From the NCBI GenBank assembly GCA_963798795.1, contig CAWCUZ010000001.1:2418001-2482000 (forward strand): a stretch of 64,000 nucleotides of DNA. Direction: 5' to 3'. The stretch is from CAWCUZ01 sp963798795. GTDB lineage: Bacteria > Acidobacteriota > Vicinamibacteria > Vicinamibacterales > SCN-69-37. How positions within the stretch are numbered: the stretch's first letter is position 1; every line of letters begins with the position of its first letter. The translations under genes and the position numbers were made by a program. Below are positions 9,879-18,495 of this stretch, piece by piece. The notes under the pieces are model-generated. The model worked only from the letters and a program-made list of their open reading frames with translations, was not told where the DNA came from and made no database searches.

Positions 9879-10009
9879 AAGGGGCTCCGTTTCGTCCTCC
9901 AACATGTGTAGACGACGGCCGCGGTCGTTTGGTTAACGCGCCGCCCGGCTGTCACACAATGTTCACCGACAGGGTGCGTCTGCAATCGATAATCGATCAT
10001 CTTCAATCG

Positions 10010-10109
10010 TATCGGCTATCGGCTATCGGCTATCGGCTATCGGCTATCGGCAATCGACCTGAGGGACCTGAGGGACCCGAGGGACCCCATGGACCCGATC
10101 GACCCGATC
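10010..10109. repeat. TATCGGC (7 bp) array followed by a 9-bp GACCTGAGG-type array
   Basis: Six exact tandem copies of TATCGGC span 10010-10051. From 10056 to 10109 the DNA continues with a 9-base period: GACCTGAGG twice, GACCCGAGG, GACCCCATG, then GACCCGATC twice. The array lies 30-130 bases upstream of the M24 gene at 10144 and about 230 bases after the preceding VWA gene. No unique spacers, so this is not a CRISPR. The rest of 9879-10009 shows no recognisable feature. Confidence 0.85.
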
Positions 10110-10143
10110 GAGGACCGTTCATCCCCGAACGCAGGAGGTTCCC

Positions 10144-11445
10144 GTGAGCATGAACAGGCGACGATTCCTCGAAGCTGCCGCGCTGGGCGCCGGCGCCGTG
10201 GCGGCCGGGTGTGCCGGAACGGACAGTACGCCCGTCAGCGCAGCCGCTGACGGCGACGCCTCGCTGCCGCCCGCCATTGCGGCGCTCCAGCCGATGACCG
10301 CCGGCGTGGTGCCGATCACCGAGGACGAGCGGAAGGCACGCATCGCCAAGGCGCAGAAGCTGATGACCGAGCAGAAGCTCGACGCCATCTTCATGGAAGG
10401 GACGACGAGCTGCTTCTATTTCGCCGGCATGCGCTGGGGCCAGAGCGAACGGCCCTTCGGCCTGGTGATCCCCGCCAGTGGCCCGGTGGCGTACATCATG
10501 CCGGGCTTCGAGGAGAGCCGTGCGCGCGAGCTCATCAACCCGGCCTTCGGCGACGAGATCCGCGTGTGGCAGGAGGACGAGAGTCCCTATGCGCTGATCG
10601 CCGGCGTGGTGAAGGACCGCGGTGTCCGGTTCCACCGCATCGGCATGGAGGAACGCGTGCGGTTCTTCATCGCCGACGGCGTCCGGCGCGCGGCGCCCGG
10701 CATGGAGGTCGCCGAATGCGTGGGCGTGACGGCCGGCTGCCGCATGATCAAGTCGGCCGCCGAAATCGCGCTGATGCAGCACGCCAACAACGTGACGATC
10801 GCCGCCTACAAGGCGGCGCTCACGACGCTGCGCGAGGGCATGCCGCAGGGCGAGCTCGCCGACAACATCACCACCGCGTTCCATCGGCTCGGCTACAGCG
10901 GCGGCATCAGCGTCCAGTTCGGCCAGTGGACGGCGCTGCCGCACGGCAGCCGCACGCCCCAGACGCTGAAGGCGGGCGACGTCGTGATGATCGACGACGG
11001 CGTGAGCGTCGAGGGCTACGTGTCCGACATCACGCGCACGACTGTGTTCGGCAAGCCGACCCAGCGACAGATCGACGTCTGGAACAAGGAGAAGGAAGCG
11101 CAGGACGCCGCGTTCAAGGCGATTCGCATCGGCGCGCCGTGCGAGAGCGTGGACCTGGCCGCCCGCAAGGTGATCGTCGATGCCGGCTTCGGGCCCGGCT
11201 ACCAGGTGCCCGGCCTGCCGCACCGGACCGGCCACGGCATCGGCCTCGACGGCCACGAATGGACCAACTTCGTCATCGGCAACAAGACGCCCATCGCCGT
11301 CGGCATGTGCTTCAGCGACGAGCCGACGATCGCGATTCCCGGCGAGTTCGGCATCCGTCTCGAGGACGATGTCTATGTGGCCGAGGACGGGCCGCACTTC
11401 TTCTCGAAGCAGAGCGTGGCGATCGATCGGCCGTTTGGGGATTAG
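10144..11445 (+). CDS. M24-family (Xaa-Pro dipeptidase-like) lipoprotein
   Basis: 433 residues. GTG 10144 is preferred over ATG 10150 because AGGAGG ends five bases upstream of the GTG. The N-terminus MNRRRFLEAAALGAGAVAAGC combines a twin-arginine-like motif with a lipobox (Cys23), so the protein is probably exported folded and lipid-anchored. An N-terminal creatinase-like domain (FMEGTTSCFYFAGMRWG) precedes the M24 pita-bread domain. The five metal-ligand positions are recognisable: Asp in MIDDGVSV, Asp in VSDITRT, His near residue 360 in HRTGHGIGL, Glu in SDEPTI and Glu in IRLEDDV. The family hydrolyses dipeptides or N-terminal Xaa-Pro bonds using two metal ions; the exact substrate is not readable here. 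It precedes the TRAP transporter cluster and might feed it, but that is speculation. Confidence 0.85.
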   Translation: MSMNRRRFLEAAALGAGAVAAGCAGTDSTPVSAAADGDASLPPAIAALQPMTAGVVPITEDERKARIAKAQKLMTEQKLDAIFMEGTTSCFYFAGMRWGQSERPFGLVIPASGPVAYIMPGFEESRARELINPAFGDEIRVWQEDESPYALIAGVVKDRGVRFHRIGMEERVRFFIADGVRRAAPGMEVAECVGVTAGCRMIKSAAEIALMQHANNVTIAAYKAALTTLREGMPQGELADNITTAFHRLGYSGGISVQFGQWTALPHGSRTPQTLKAGDVVMIDDGVSVEGYVSDITRTTVFGKPTQRQIDVWNKEKEAQDAAFKAIRIGAPCESVDLAARKVIVDAGFGPGYQVPGLPHRTGHGIGLDGHEWTNFVIGNKTPIAVGMCFSDEPTIAIPGEFGIRLEDDVYVAEDGPHFFSKQSVAIDRPFGD

Positions 11446-11489
11446 GAGGACGTCCAGCCCCCTGGCTCTGCCCTACGAACCTCCCACGA

Positions 11490-11495
11490 TATAGT
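11490..11495 (+). promoter_or_regulatory. candidate -10 box (TATAGT) for the TRAP cluster
   Basis: TATAGT sits ten bases before the ATG at 11506, so a transcript starting about seven bases downstream would have almost no leader. No clear -35 hexamer is seen. An imperfect hairpin (11476-11505, one bulge) overlaps the box and its right arm contains GGGAG. If the start site is as close as predicted the hairpin exists in DNA only. Confidence 0.35.
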
Positions 11496-11505
11496 TGGGA
11501 GTTCG

Positions 11506-12429
11506 ATGCCGTCTTTGCTGCGCCATCATGCCGCCACCGGTGTCCTGACCGCACTGGCCGTGGCGGCCCTGTCCGGTTGCTCATTCGTCAAGCACAAGGC
11601 GATCAGCATGGTCGCCGGCAGCGTCTCCGACAGCGGCAGTGTATTCTCCGGCGACAACGACCCGGAACTCGTCCGCGACGCCACTCCGACGTTCCTGAAG
11701 CTCTACGAAGTGCTCCTCGAGTCGTCGCCGCGCGACCAGAACCTGCTCATCGCGACCTGCTCGGGGTTCACGCAGTACGCCTACGCCTTCGTCCAGACCG
11801 ATGCCGACATCCTCCGGTACACCGACTACGAACAGGCCAAGCACCTCGACGAGCGCGCTCTGAATCTCTACCTGCGCGCCAAGGGCTACTGCGTGCGCGC
11901 GCTCGAGGTCCGGTTCAAGGGGATTGGCAACACGCTGTCGCTCGATCCCGAACGCGCGGTGCAGCGCGCGAAGAAGAAAGACGTCCCGCTGCTCTACTGG
12001 AGCGCGGCGTCGTGGGGCGCTGCCGTGGCGCTCGCGCCGGACCGGCCCGACGTGCTCATCGACTTTCCCGTCGTCCGCGCGCTGATGGACCGCGCGCTCG
12101 CGCTGGACGAATCATGGAGCCAGGGCGCGCTGCATGAGGTCATGATCACCCTCGAGAGCCTCGAGACGCTCGGCGGGTCGCTGGACAAGGCGCGCGAGCA
12201 CTTCGACCGCGCGGTCGAGTTGCAGCATGGGCTCTCGCCGGGCCCGTACGTGGCCTACGCGCTGGGCGTGTCGGTGGCGCGCCAGGACCGTGCCGAGTTC
12301 GAGCGCCTGCTGAACCAGGCCCTTGCAATCGACCCGTCGGCGGACCCGGACAACCAGCTCGTCGCCCTCATCACCCAGCGGCGCGCGCATTCGCTGCTCG
12401 AGCACGCGGACGCGCTGTTCAGCCGCTAG
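11506..12429 (+). CDS. tatT: TRAP-associated TPR lipoprotein, TatT family
   Basis: 307 residues with a lipoprotein signal (AALSGC, Cys25). The rest is all alpha-helical with repeats resembling the TatT fold (DATPTFLKLYEVLLE, LLIATCSGFTQYAYAFVQ, ARALNLYLRAKGYCVRAL-like segments). TatT is the trimeric TPR lipoprotein first described in Treponema pallidum (Tp0956), which docks with the periplasmic ligand-binding protein of a TRAP transporter. The neighbours support this strongly: the next two genes are the binding protein and the fused QM permease, in the same order as in Treponema. It is thought to help load or deliver a hydrophobic ligand; the ligand is unknown. The start is at the ATG right after a GGGAG motif. 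Confidence 0.85.
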   Translation: MPSLLRHHAATGVLTALAVAALSGCSFVKHKAISMVAGSVSDSGSVFSGDNDPELVRDATPTFLKLYEVLLESSPRDQNLLIATCSGFTQYAYAFVQTDADILRYTDYEQAKHLDERALNLYLRAKGYCVRALEVRFKGIGNTLSLDPERAVQRAKKKDVPLLYWSAASWGAAVALAPDRPDVLIDFPVVRALMDRALALDESWSQGALHEVMITLESLETLGGSLDKAREHFDRAVELQHGLSPGPYVAYALGVSVARQDRAEFERLLNQALAIDPSADPDNQLVALITQRRAHSLLEHADALFSR

Positions 12430-12449
12430 CCGGACAGGAAGGAGTTCCG

Positions 12450-13487
12450 ATGTCACGCCTCACCCGCTTCGTCATCCGCGCCGTCGCGCCGATCGCCGCT
12501 GGCACGCTGCTGCTGGCGCAGGCGCCCGTCGTGATCAAAGTTGCCACCTTCGCCCCCGCCAACACGACGTGGGCGAAAGCGCTCGATGACATGGGCGCCG
12601 AATGGGCGGCCAAGACGGGCGGCCGCGTCAAGCTCCAGAGCTACACCGGCGGCCGCCAGGGCACCGAGAAGCAGGTCGTGGCTTTCATGCGGCCTGCCGT
12701 CAACCGGCTCCAGGCCGGGCTGCTCATGTCGACCGGGCTCAGCGAGATCGACAATAGCGTCAACGTGTTCGGCATGCCGTTCTTCCTGCAGTCGGATGCC
12801 GAGCTGAAAGCCGTGCTCGACGCCGTTGGTCCGGTGATCGCCAAACGCTTCGAGGACAAGGGCTACCACGTGCTCAACTGGGGCGGCGCCGGCTGGGTCG
12901 AGGTGTTCTCCAAGCAGCCGATTCACAATCTCGACGACCTGAAGAATGCCAAGCTGTTCACGACCGAGAGCGGCCCGGAGCTGGTCCAGTGGTACAACGC
13001 GAATGGCTTCCATCCCGTCGTCCTCAGCGAGACCGACATCGTCGGCCAGTTGAAGCTGCCGAACGGCATGATCAACGCGGCGCCGAGCCCGCCCTATGGC
13101 GCGCTGGCGCTGCAGTTCTTTCGGAGCGCGCCCTACATGCTCGACCTGCACATCGCGCCGCTCGTCGGTTCGACCGTCATCACGACCGCCACCTGGAACA
13201 AGATTTCCGAGGCGGATCGCGCCACGATGACCGCGTCGGCGCAGGCGATGCAGGAGCGCGTGTTCGCCGCCGTGCCCAAGCTGAATGCCGATTCGATCGC
13301 CGCCATGCAGAAGACCGGACTGAAGGTGATGACGCCCGATGCCGCCGCGCTGAAGGAAATCCGCGACGCCGGCGACAAGCTGGTGGCCGCGATGCGCGGG
13401 ACGATGGTGCCGCAGGACATCTATGATCTCGCCTTGAAGGCGCGTGACGCGTTCCGCCAGAAGACTGGCGGTCGGCCGCAGCGATGA
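12450..13487 (+). CDS. tatP: TRAP transporter substrate-binding protein (DctP/TatP type)
   Basis: 345 residues, preceded by AGGAAGGAG. The N-terminus is a signal peptide (MSRLTRFVIRAVAPIAAGTLLLAQA). The mature part has the DctP-family course: VIKVATFAPANTTWAKAL, GGRVKLQSYTGGRQGTEKQV, MSTGLSEIDNSVNVFGMPFF, and the domain-crossing helix near GGAGWVEVFSKQPIHNLDDLK. The canonical Arg that binds carboxylate ligands in many DctP proteins is not obvious at its usual place, where the protein reads KNAKLFTTESGP. This agrees with TPR-associated TRAP systems that bind non-carboxylate ligands, though I cannot align it here. It overlaps the permease gene by four bases (ATGA), indicating coupling. Confidence 0.85.
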   Translation: MSRLTRFVIRAVAPIAAGTLLLAQAPVVIKVATFAPANTTWAKALDDMGAEWAAKTGGRVKLQSYTGGRQGTEKQVVAFMRPAVNRLQAGLLMSTGLSEIDNSVNVFGMPFFLQSDAELKAVLDAVGPVIAKRFEDKGYHVLNWGGAGWVEVFSKQPIHNLDDLKNAKLFTTESGPELVQWYNANGFHPVVLSETDIVGQLKLPNGMINAAPSPPYGALALQFFRSAPYMLDLHIAPLVGSTVITTATWNKISEADRATMTASAQAMQERVFAAVPKLNADSIAAMQKTGLKVMTPDAAALKEIRDAGDKLVAAMRGTMVPQDIYDLALKARDAFRQKTGGRPQR

Positions 13488-15364
13488 CGACCGCTTCGCG
13501 CGAGGGCATCGGCGCGCCGGAATCCATCGCGCCGGGGGGACCGTCGGCGCCGCGCTCGCGGGCCGCGGCCGCGGGCGCCAGCGTCGAAGACTCGGTCGCC
13601 GCCGTCGCGGCGATCGGCGTCGCCATCCTGCCGCTCCTCGCGATCGTCCTGCGCTGGTTTCACACCGGCATCCCCGGCAGCACGCCGCTCACGGAAAATC
13701 TGACGCTGGCCGTCGGCCTGCTCGGCGCGGCCATCGCTGCGCGCGAAGGCAAGCTGCTCGCGCTGGCAACTGGATCCTTCCTGCCGGCCGGTCGCGTCCG
13801 CGCCGTCGCCGAGCTGCTCGCGGGCGCGGCCGGGGCGGCTATCGCCGTCATCTTCGCCTGGGGCGGCTGGACGCTCGTCGGCGTCGACCGCGAGGTGGGC
13901 AGCTTCGTCACCACGGGCCTGCCGACCTGGCTCTTCGACGCGCTGTTCCCGATCGCATTCGGTCTGATCGCCTGGCGCCTCGCCTGGCGGGCGTCGCCGC
14001 ACTGGCGCGGCCGTGCCTTTGCGGCGCTCGGCATCCTGGCGGGCCTCTGGATCGCGACCCACCAGGATTGGATGGCGGGCCAGTCGGCATGGCCGTGGCT
14101 GATTGGGCTTTTCATCGCCGCGGTGCTCGGCGCGCCGATCTTCGCCCTGCTCGGCGGTGCCGCCGTGTTCCTGTTTCTCGTCCAGGGCGACAAGCCGGTC
14201 GGTCTCGCCATCACCGCCTACGGGCAGTTGACGAACGAGGCGCTGGCCACGATTCCCCTCTTCACGCTGGCGGGCTTTCTGCTGGCCGAGGGGCGGTCGT
14301 CGGAGCGACTCCTGCGCCTGTTCCGCGCGTTCTTCGGGTGGATGCCGGGCGGCACCGCGGTCGTGACCGCGGCCTTGTGCGCGTTCTTCACGACGTTCAC
14401 GGGCGGGTCCGGCGTGACGATCCTCGCGCTCGGTGGCCTGCTGCTGCCGGCGCTGCTGGCCGACGGCTATCGTGACCGGTTCTCGCTGGGCCTGATCACC
14501 GCGTCAGGCTCGCTCGGTCTGCTGCTCCCGCCGGCGCTGCCGTTGATGCTGTTCGCGATCATCGCGGGCGGCGTCGCCATGGAAGACCTGTTCGTCGCCG
14601 GCTTCCTGCCCGGTCTCCTGCTGCTCGGGCTCGTCGCCGTGCTCGGCGTGCGCGAGGGCCTGGCGGCGCGAACGTCCCGTCCGCCGTTCCGCCTGCGAGA
14701 GGCGGCGGCCTCGGCGTGGGACGCGAAATGGGAGCTGCTGCTGCCGATCGTCGTGCTGGCGGCGCTGCTCGGCGGCTACGCCACCCCGGTCGAGTCGGCG
14801 GCGCTTGCCGCGCTCTACGCGCTCATCGTGCAGCGGTTCATCCACCGCGATCTGTCGACCGCACGCGACGTCGTCCGCGTCATGGGCGACTGCATCGGCG
14901 TCGTCGGCGGGGTGTTGGTCATCCTGGCCGTCGCGATCGGCCTGACGAACTACCTGGTCGACGCACGGATCCCGGACCAGCTCGCCGAGTGGGCCACCAC
15001 CAACATCCACTCGCAGGCGCTCTTCCTGCTCGCGCTCAACGGGTTCCTGCTGGTCGTCGGCTGCCTGATGGACATCTTCTCGGCCATCATCATCGTGGTC
15101 CCGCTGATCGTGCCGATCGCGACCGCGTTCAACATCGACCTCGTGCGGCTCGGCATCATCTTCGTGGCCAACCTCGAACTGGGCTACCTCACGCCGCCGG
15201 TGGGGCTCAACCTCTTCCTCTCGTCGTACCGCTTCAAGCGCCCGGTGCTCGAAGTCGCGCGCGCGTCGCTGCCCATGCTCGGGATTCTCGCGCTCGGCGT
15301 CCTGCTCATCACCTACTGGCCGTGGCTGACGACGGGGCTGCTGCACCTCATGGGAAGGCTGTAG
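13484..15364 (+). CDS. tatQM: TRAP transporter permease, fused small and large subunits (DctQM)
   Basis: 626 residues carrying both membrane subunits in one chain. Roughly the first 190 residues are the four-helix Q part (for example VAAIGVAILPLLAIVL and AELLAGAAGAAIAVIFAWGGWTLV). The rest is the M part with many transmembrane segments and family motifs (IPLFTLAGFLLAEG, GSGVTILALGGLLLPALL, GSLGLLLPPALPLMLF, LGYLTPPVGLNLFL). M is the ion-coupled transporter, generally driven by sodium, while Q supports it. Fusion of Q and M is common and also occurs in the Treponema TatQ-M system. It ends the TRAP operon. The 185-base gap to the convergent kinase gene shows nothing I can call. Confidence 0.9.
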   Translation: MTTASREGIGAPESIAPGGPSAPRSRAAAAGASVEDSVAAVAAIGVAILPLLAIVLRWFHTGIPGSTPLTENLTLAVGLLGAAIAAREGKLLALATGSFLPAGRVRAVAELLAGAAGAAIAVIFAWGGWTLVGVDREVGSFVTTGLPTWLFDALFPIAFGLIAWRLAWRASPHWRGRAFAALGILAGLWIATHQDWMAGQSAWPWLIGLFIAAVLGAPIFALLGGAAVFLFLVQGDKPVGLAITAYGQLTNEALATIPLFTLAGFLLAEGRSSERLLRLFRAFFGWMPGGTAVVTAALCAFFTTFTGGSGVTILALGGLLLPALLADGYRDRFSLGLITASGSLGLLLPPALPLMLFAIIAGGVAMEDLFVAGFLPGLLLLGLVAVLGVREGLAARTSRPPFRLREAAASAWDAKWELLLPIVVLAALLGGYATPVESAALAALYALIVQRFIHRDLSTARDVVRVMGDCIGVVGGVLVILAVAIGLTNYLVDARIPDQLAEWATTNIHSQALFLLALNGFLLVVGCLMDIFSAIIIVVPLIVPIATAFNIDLVRLGIIFVANLELGYLTPPVGLNLFLSSYRFKRPVLEVARASLPMLGILALGVLLITYWPWLTTGLLHLMGRL

Positions 15365-15549
15365 GGGCCCGCCCGGGCTTGGGCCTTGGGCTCTTGCGGC
15401 TCGTAGAGGCGGCCGCCGCCGGCCACACGCTGCGGGGCCCTCAGACCGTCGCGCGCATCAATCGCATGATGATGTGACCCGTCACGCCACCTCGGATGTG
15501 AACGGCGGCGCGACCTGGGCGAGCAATTGAGAACGATGACCGCGGCAGC

Positions 15550-18290
15550 TCACCCCTTCGGGCTGCGCCAGTTGACGACGACGGTGACCGGCGCCAGCGT
15601 GCCCGCCTGATCGCCCCGCGGTCGGATGAAGAGGAACCGCTGGCCATCGCGCGGGACCGCATATTGATCGATTGCCAGCATCGGGCGCGGGAGCGGTGAC
15701 GCGAAGAGCTTCGCCGGCGTCGCGAACCCGAGATCGCCGCCGGCCGGCTCCGGCGTGACGTTCACCGACATCATGACGCCGTCGACGGTCAGGTAGAAGA
15801 TCTCGCGGCCGTCGCCGCGCCAGAACGCCTGCCCGCCCGTGTGCGACGAGATGCGGCGCCGGTGATCGAACGATGGAAACGCCGCGACCCAGACTTCGTA
15901 CTCGCCCGTCTCGTTCGTCTGATACACGACCCAGCGCCCGTCCGGCGAGAAGTGCACGCCGTCGAGGTTCGCCGGCGAGGTGGCGATCAGGAGAGGTTTC
16001 GAAGTCTTCTGCGCGTCGCCATCCAGCGCCACGGCGTAGAGCGTGCTGGGCGGCGGGAGGTGGAACAGCAGGTACTTGCCGTCCCGCGACCAGTCGTCGA
16101 TCCATTTCGGATCGTCGGGCGAGGCGAACATCAGCACCGGCGCGCGCGTGCCGACGCGCTGCCGGTAGAAATCCCGCGTGCCGTTCCGCGTCGATTCGAA
16201 CGCGATCGACTGCCCGTCCGGAGACCAGACCGGATCGTTCGCCGACTCGTTGAACGTGGCCTGACTCGAGATCCGGTTGCCCAGATCCAGCGTCCACATG
16301 TTGTAGAACGTCGAGTGCGGATCCGGCAGCGACACGACGACCCGCTTCTCGTCCGGCGAGAGCCGGACCTGGTTGTACATTCCGGGTTCACCGGCCGTGC
16401 CGAGCGGCTTGCCGGCGCGATCGAGCCAGGCGAGGTCGCTGACCTGATCGGTTGCCGATCCCCCGCGGAACACCAGCACGCCGGTGTCCGACGCCGAGGC
16501 GGCGGTCCTGCCCGTCACCCGGTTGTAGGCGACGCCGTCGACGACGCGAGCGGGCTCACCCACCACCCTCAGCTGCGCGAGGTCGAACGTCTGCGCGACG
16601 AGATTGCCGGCGCGCAGGTACAGGAGCGTATCCGGCGCCGCGAAGATCGGCGCCGACTCGCAGGCGACCACCAGGACCGGCTCGCCGCCGTCGAGCGACG
16701 CCGCATAGATGCCGGCCCTGGCCGGGTCGCTGTGCGACGCGCGATACAGAAAGCGCCGGCCATCGGGCAGAAACACCGGCCACATCAGTGACGTGGCGCC
16801 TTGCGATGGATCGGGCTGCAGCACGGGCGCGGCTGTGCCGCCTCGGTCGCTGACGCGAAGCAGCGAGACGTTGCCGGCGCCGCCCATCGCGAAGAGGATG
16901 TCGCCGTCGCGATTCCACGTGCCGCCGACCAGGTTGTTCACCCGCAGGTCGGTGATCGCCTGCGTCCCGCCGCTGATCACGTCCACGGCTTTCAGAGTCC
17001 CGCCCTGGGAAAAGGCGACACGACGGCTGTCGGCCGACCAGAAGAACACACTCGCGCCGTCGGTGCCCGCCACGGCGTGCCCGCTCGGCTCGTCGAGCGG
17101 GCGCAGCCAGACCTCACTGCCGCCGGAGGCCGACCCGCCGAGGTATGCGAGCAGCCGACCGTTCGGCGAGACCGCAATCTGCAGGGCGCCATCGGCGGAC
17201 GGATCCCGCGTCGGCACGGTGAACCGCACCTGCGGCGCCGGCACGGCGGCCGCCGGACTGCGCAGCGTTCGCACCACCGGAACCAGCGTCGCCAGCAACA
17301 CCGCGGAGACAACGGCGAGCGCAATCCACGCGAATCGCTCGCGATGACGCCGATGCGCCACGACAGGCGCGGGCACGCCGGCGGCCGAGCCGCCTTCCTG
17401 GATCCAGCGGAGCTGCAGCAGCAGATCGTGCGCGGTCTGAAACCGGTCGTCGGGGTCCTTGGCGAGGCAGGTCTTCACCACGCGATCGAGGGCGGGCGGC
17501 GCCATCGGCTGCAGCTGGCTGACCGGCGGCGGGTCGTCCTTCAGGATGGCGCCGATGAGGTTGGCCTGCGTCTTGCCGCCGAACGCGCGGCGCCCCGTCA
17601 GCATCTCGAACAGCACCGCGCCGAACGCGAACAGGTCCGCACGCGATCCCGCCTCCTGGCCCTCGACCTGCTCGGGCGCCATGTACTGCACGGTGCCGAG
17701 GATGGTGCCCTGCGTCGTGATCGCCTTCTCCGGCGGGGTCAACGTCGTCGTCACCATTGCGGGATTCACGGCGACGATGCCCGGCGGAGCGGCCTTCGCG
17801 AGGCCGAAGTCGAGCAGCTTCGCGCCGCCCTTCGTCAGCATCACGTTGCCCGGCTTGAGGTCGCGATGTACGATGCCCTGGCGGTGGGCCCTGTCGAGTG
17901 CGCCGGCGATTTGAATCGCAATGGCCAGCGCCTCGGCCGGCGGGAGGGCGCCTCGCTGGAGCCGTGCTGCCAGGGTCTCGCCCTCGAGGTACTCGAGCAC
18001 GAGGAACTGCACCTCGACTCCCCGGTCGCCGAGCCATCGGCGATGCGAACGCGGCCGACGTCGTACAGGGCGCAGATATTCGGGTGATTCAGCGCCGAGA
18101 TGGTCTTGGCCTCGCGCTCGAAGCGGTCGCGAAACTCGGGGTCGGCGGCGAGCGCGGCCGTCAGGACCTTGATCGCCACCGTCCGGTCGAGCCGCGTGTC
18201 CGTTGCGCGATAGACCTGGCCCATGCCTCCGGCGCCAATGGCGGCGATCACTTCATACGGGCCGAGGCGAGTGCCGGCGGCGAGGGACAT
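15550..18290 (-). CDS. membrane Ser/Thr protein kinase with C-terminal TolB/WD40-like propeller, one frameshift
   Basis: About 913 residues after repairing one missing base near 18015-18020, where ICALYDVGR...GE must join VQFLVLEYLEGETLA. The N-terminal kinase domain has the Gly-rich loop GAGGMG (19-24), VAIKVL with Lys41, the catalytic HRDLKPGN, the Mg-binding DFG (KLLDFGLAK) and an APEQ activation-segment end (GTVQYMAPEQVEG). After about 300 residues one membrane helix follows (FAWIALAVVSAVLLATLVPVV). The remaining 550 or so residues form PD40/WD40-like blades (SPNGRLLAYLGG, SADSRRVAFS, SPDGQSIAFEST, SPDGRWVVYQT). The predicted topology places the kinase in the cytoplasm and the propeller in the periplasm, so it probably senses an envelope signal. 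It is divergent from the M28 peptidase and convergent with the TRAP operon. Confidence 0.85.
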
Positions 18291-18412
18291 CGGGACGCGC
18301 TGACATCATAAACGGCCAGGCGTCGACCGAGGCGGGGCGTAAGGGCCCGGGAGCCGTCCAAACGGCGCCATAATCTGGCGGCGCACAGGCGGATCGTCGC
18401 GGCGGTGGGATC

Positions 18413-18473
18413 GTAGCCGCAGGGCTTCAGCCCTGCGGTCCGGCGGTCCGGCGGGCTGAAGCCCGCCGGCTAC
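18413..18473. repeat. twin-hairpin palindromic repeat, copy 1
   Basis: Two adjacent perfect palindromes, CCGCAGGGCT-TC-AGCCCTGCGG (22 bases, 18417-18438) and one with arms CCGGCGGGCT/AGCCCGCCGG and a GA centre (18449-18470), are bracketed by GTAG and CTAC. A second copy in the same orientation is at 20041-20097, so the M28 gene lies between the two. Both copies are followed by GTCAG. The form matches dispersed REP-like elements. Confidence 0.8.
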
Positions 18474-18495
18474 GTCAGCGCAAGCAGGAGGACGC

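Noticed and set aside
11476..11505. Hairpin hiding the Shine-Dalgarno of tatT as a translational switch
   Set aside because: The predicted -10 overlaps the hairpin, so the transcript probably starts after most of it. Kept only as a note with the promoter.
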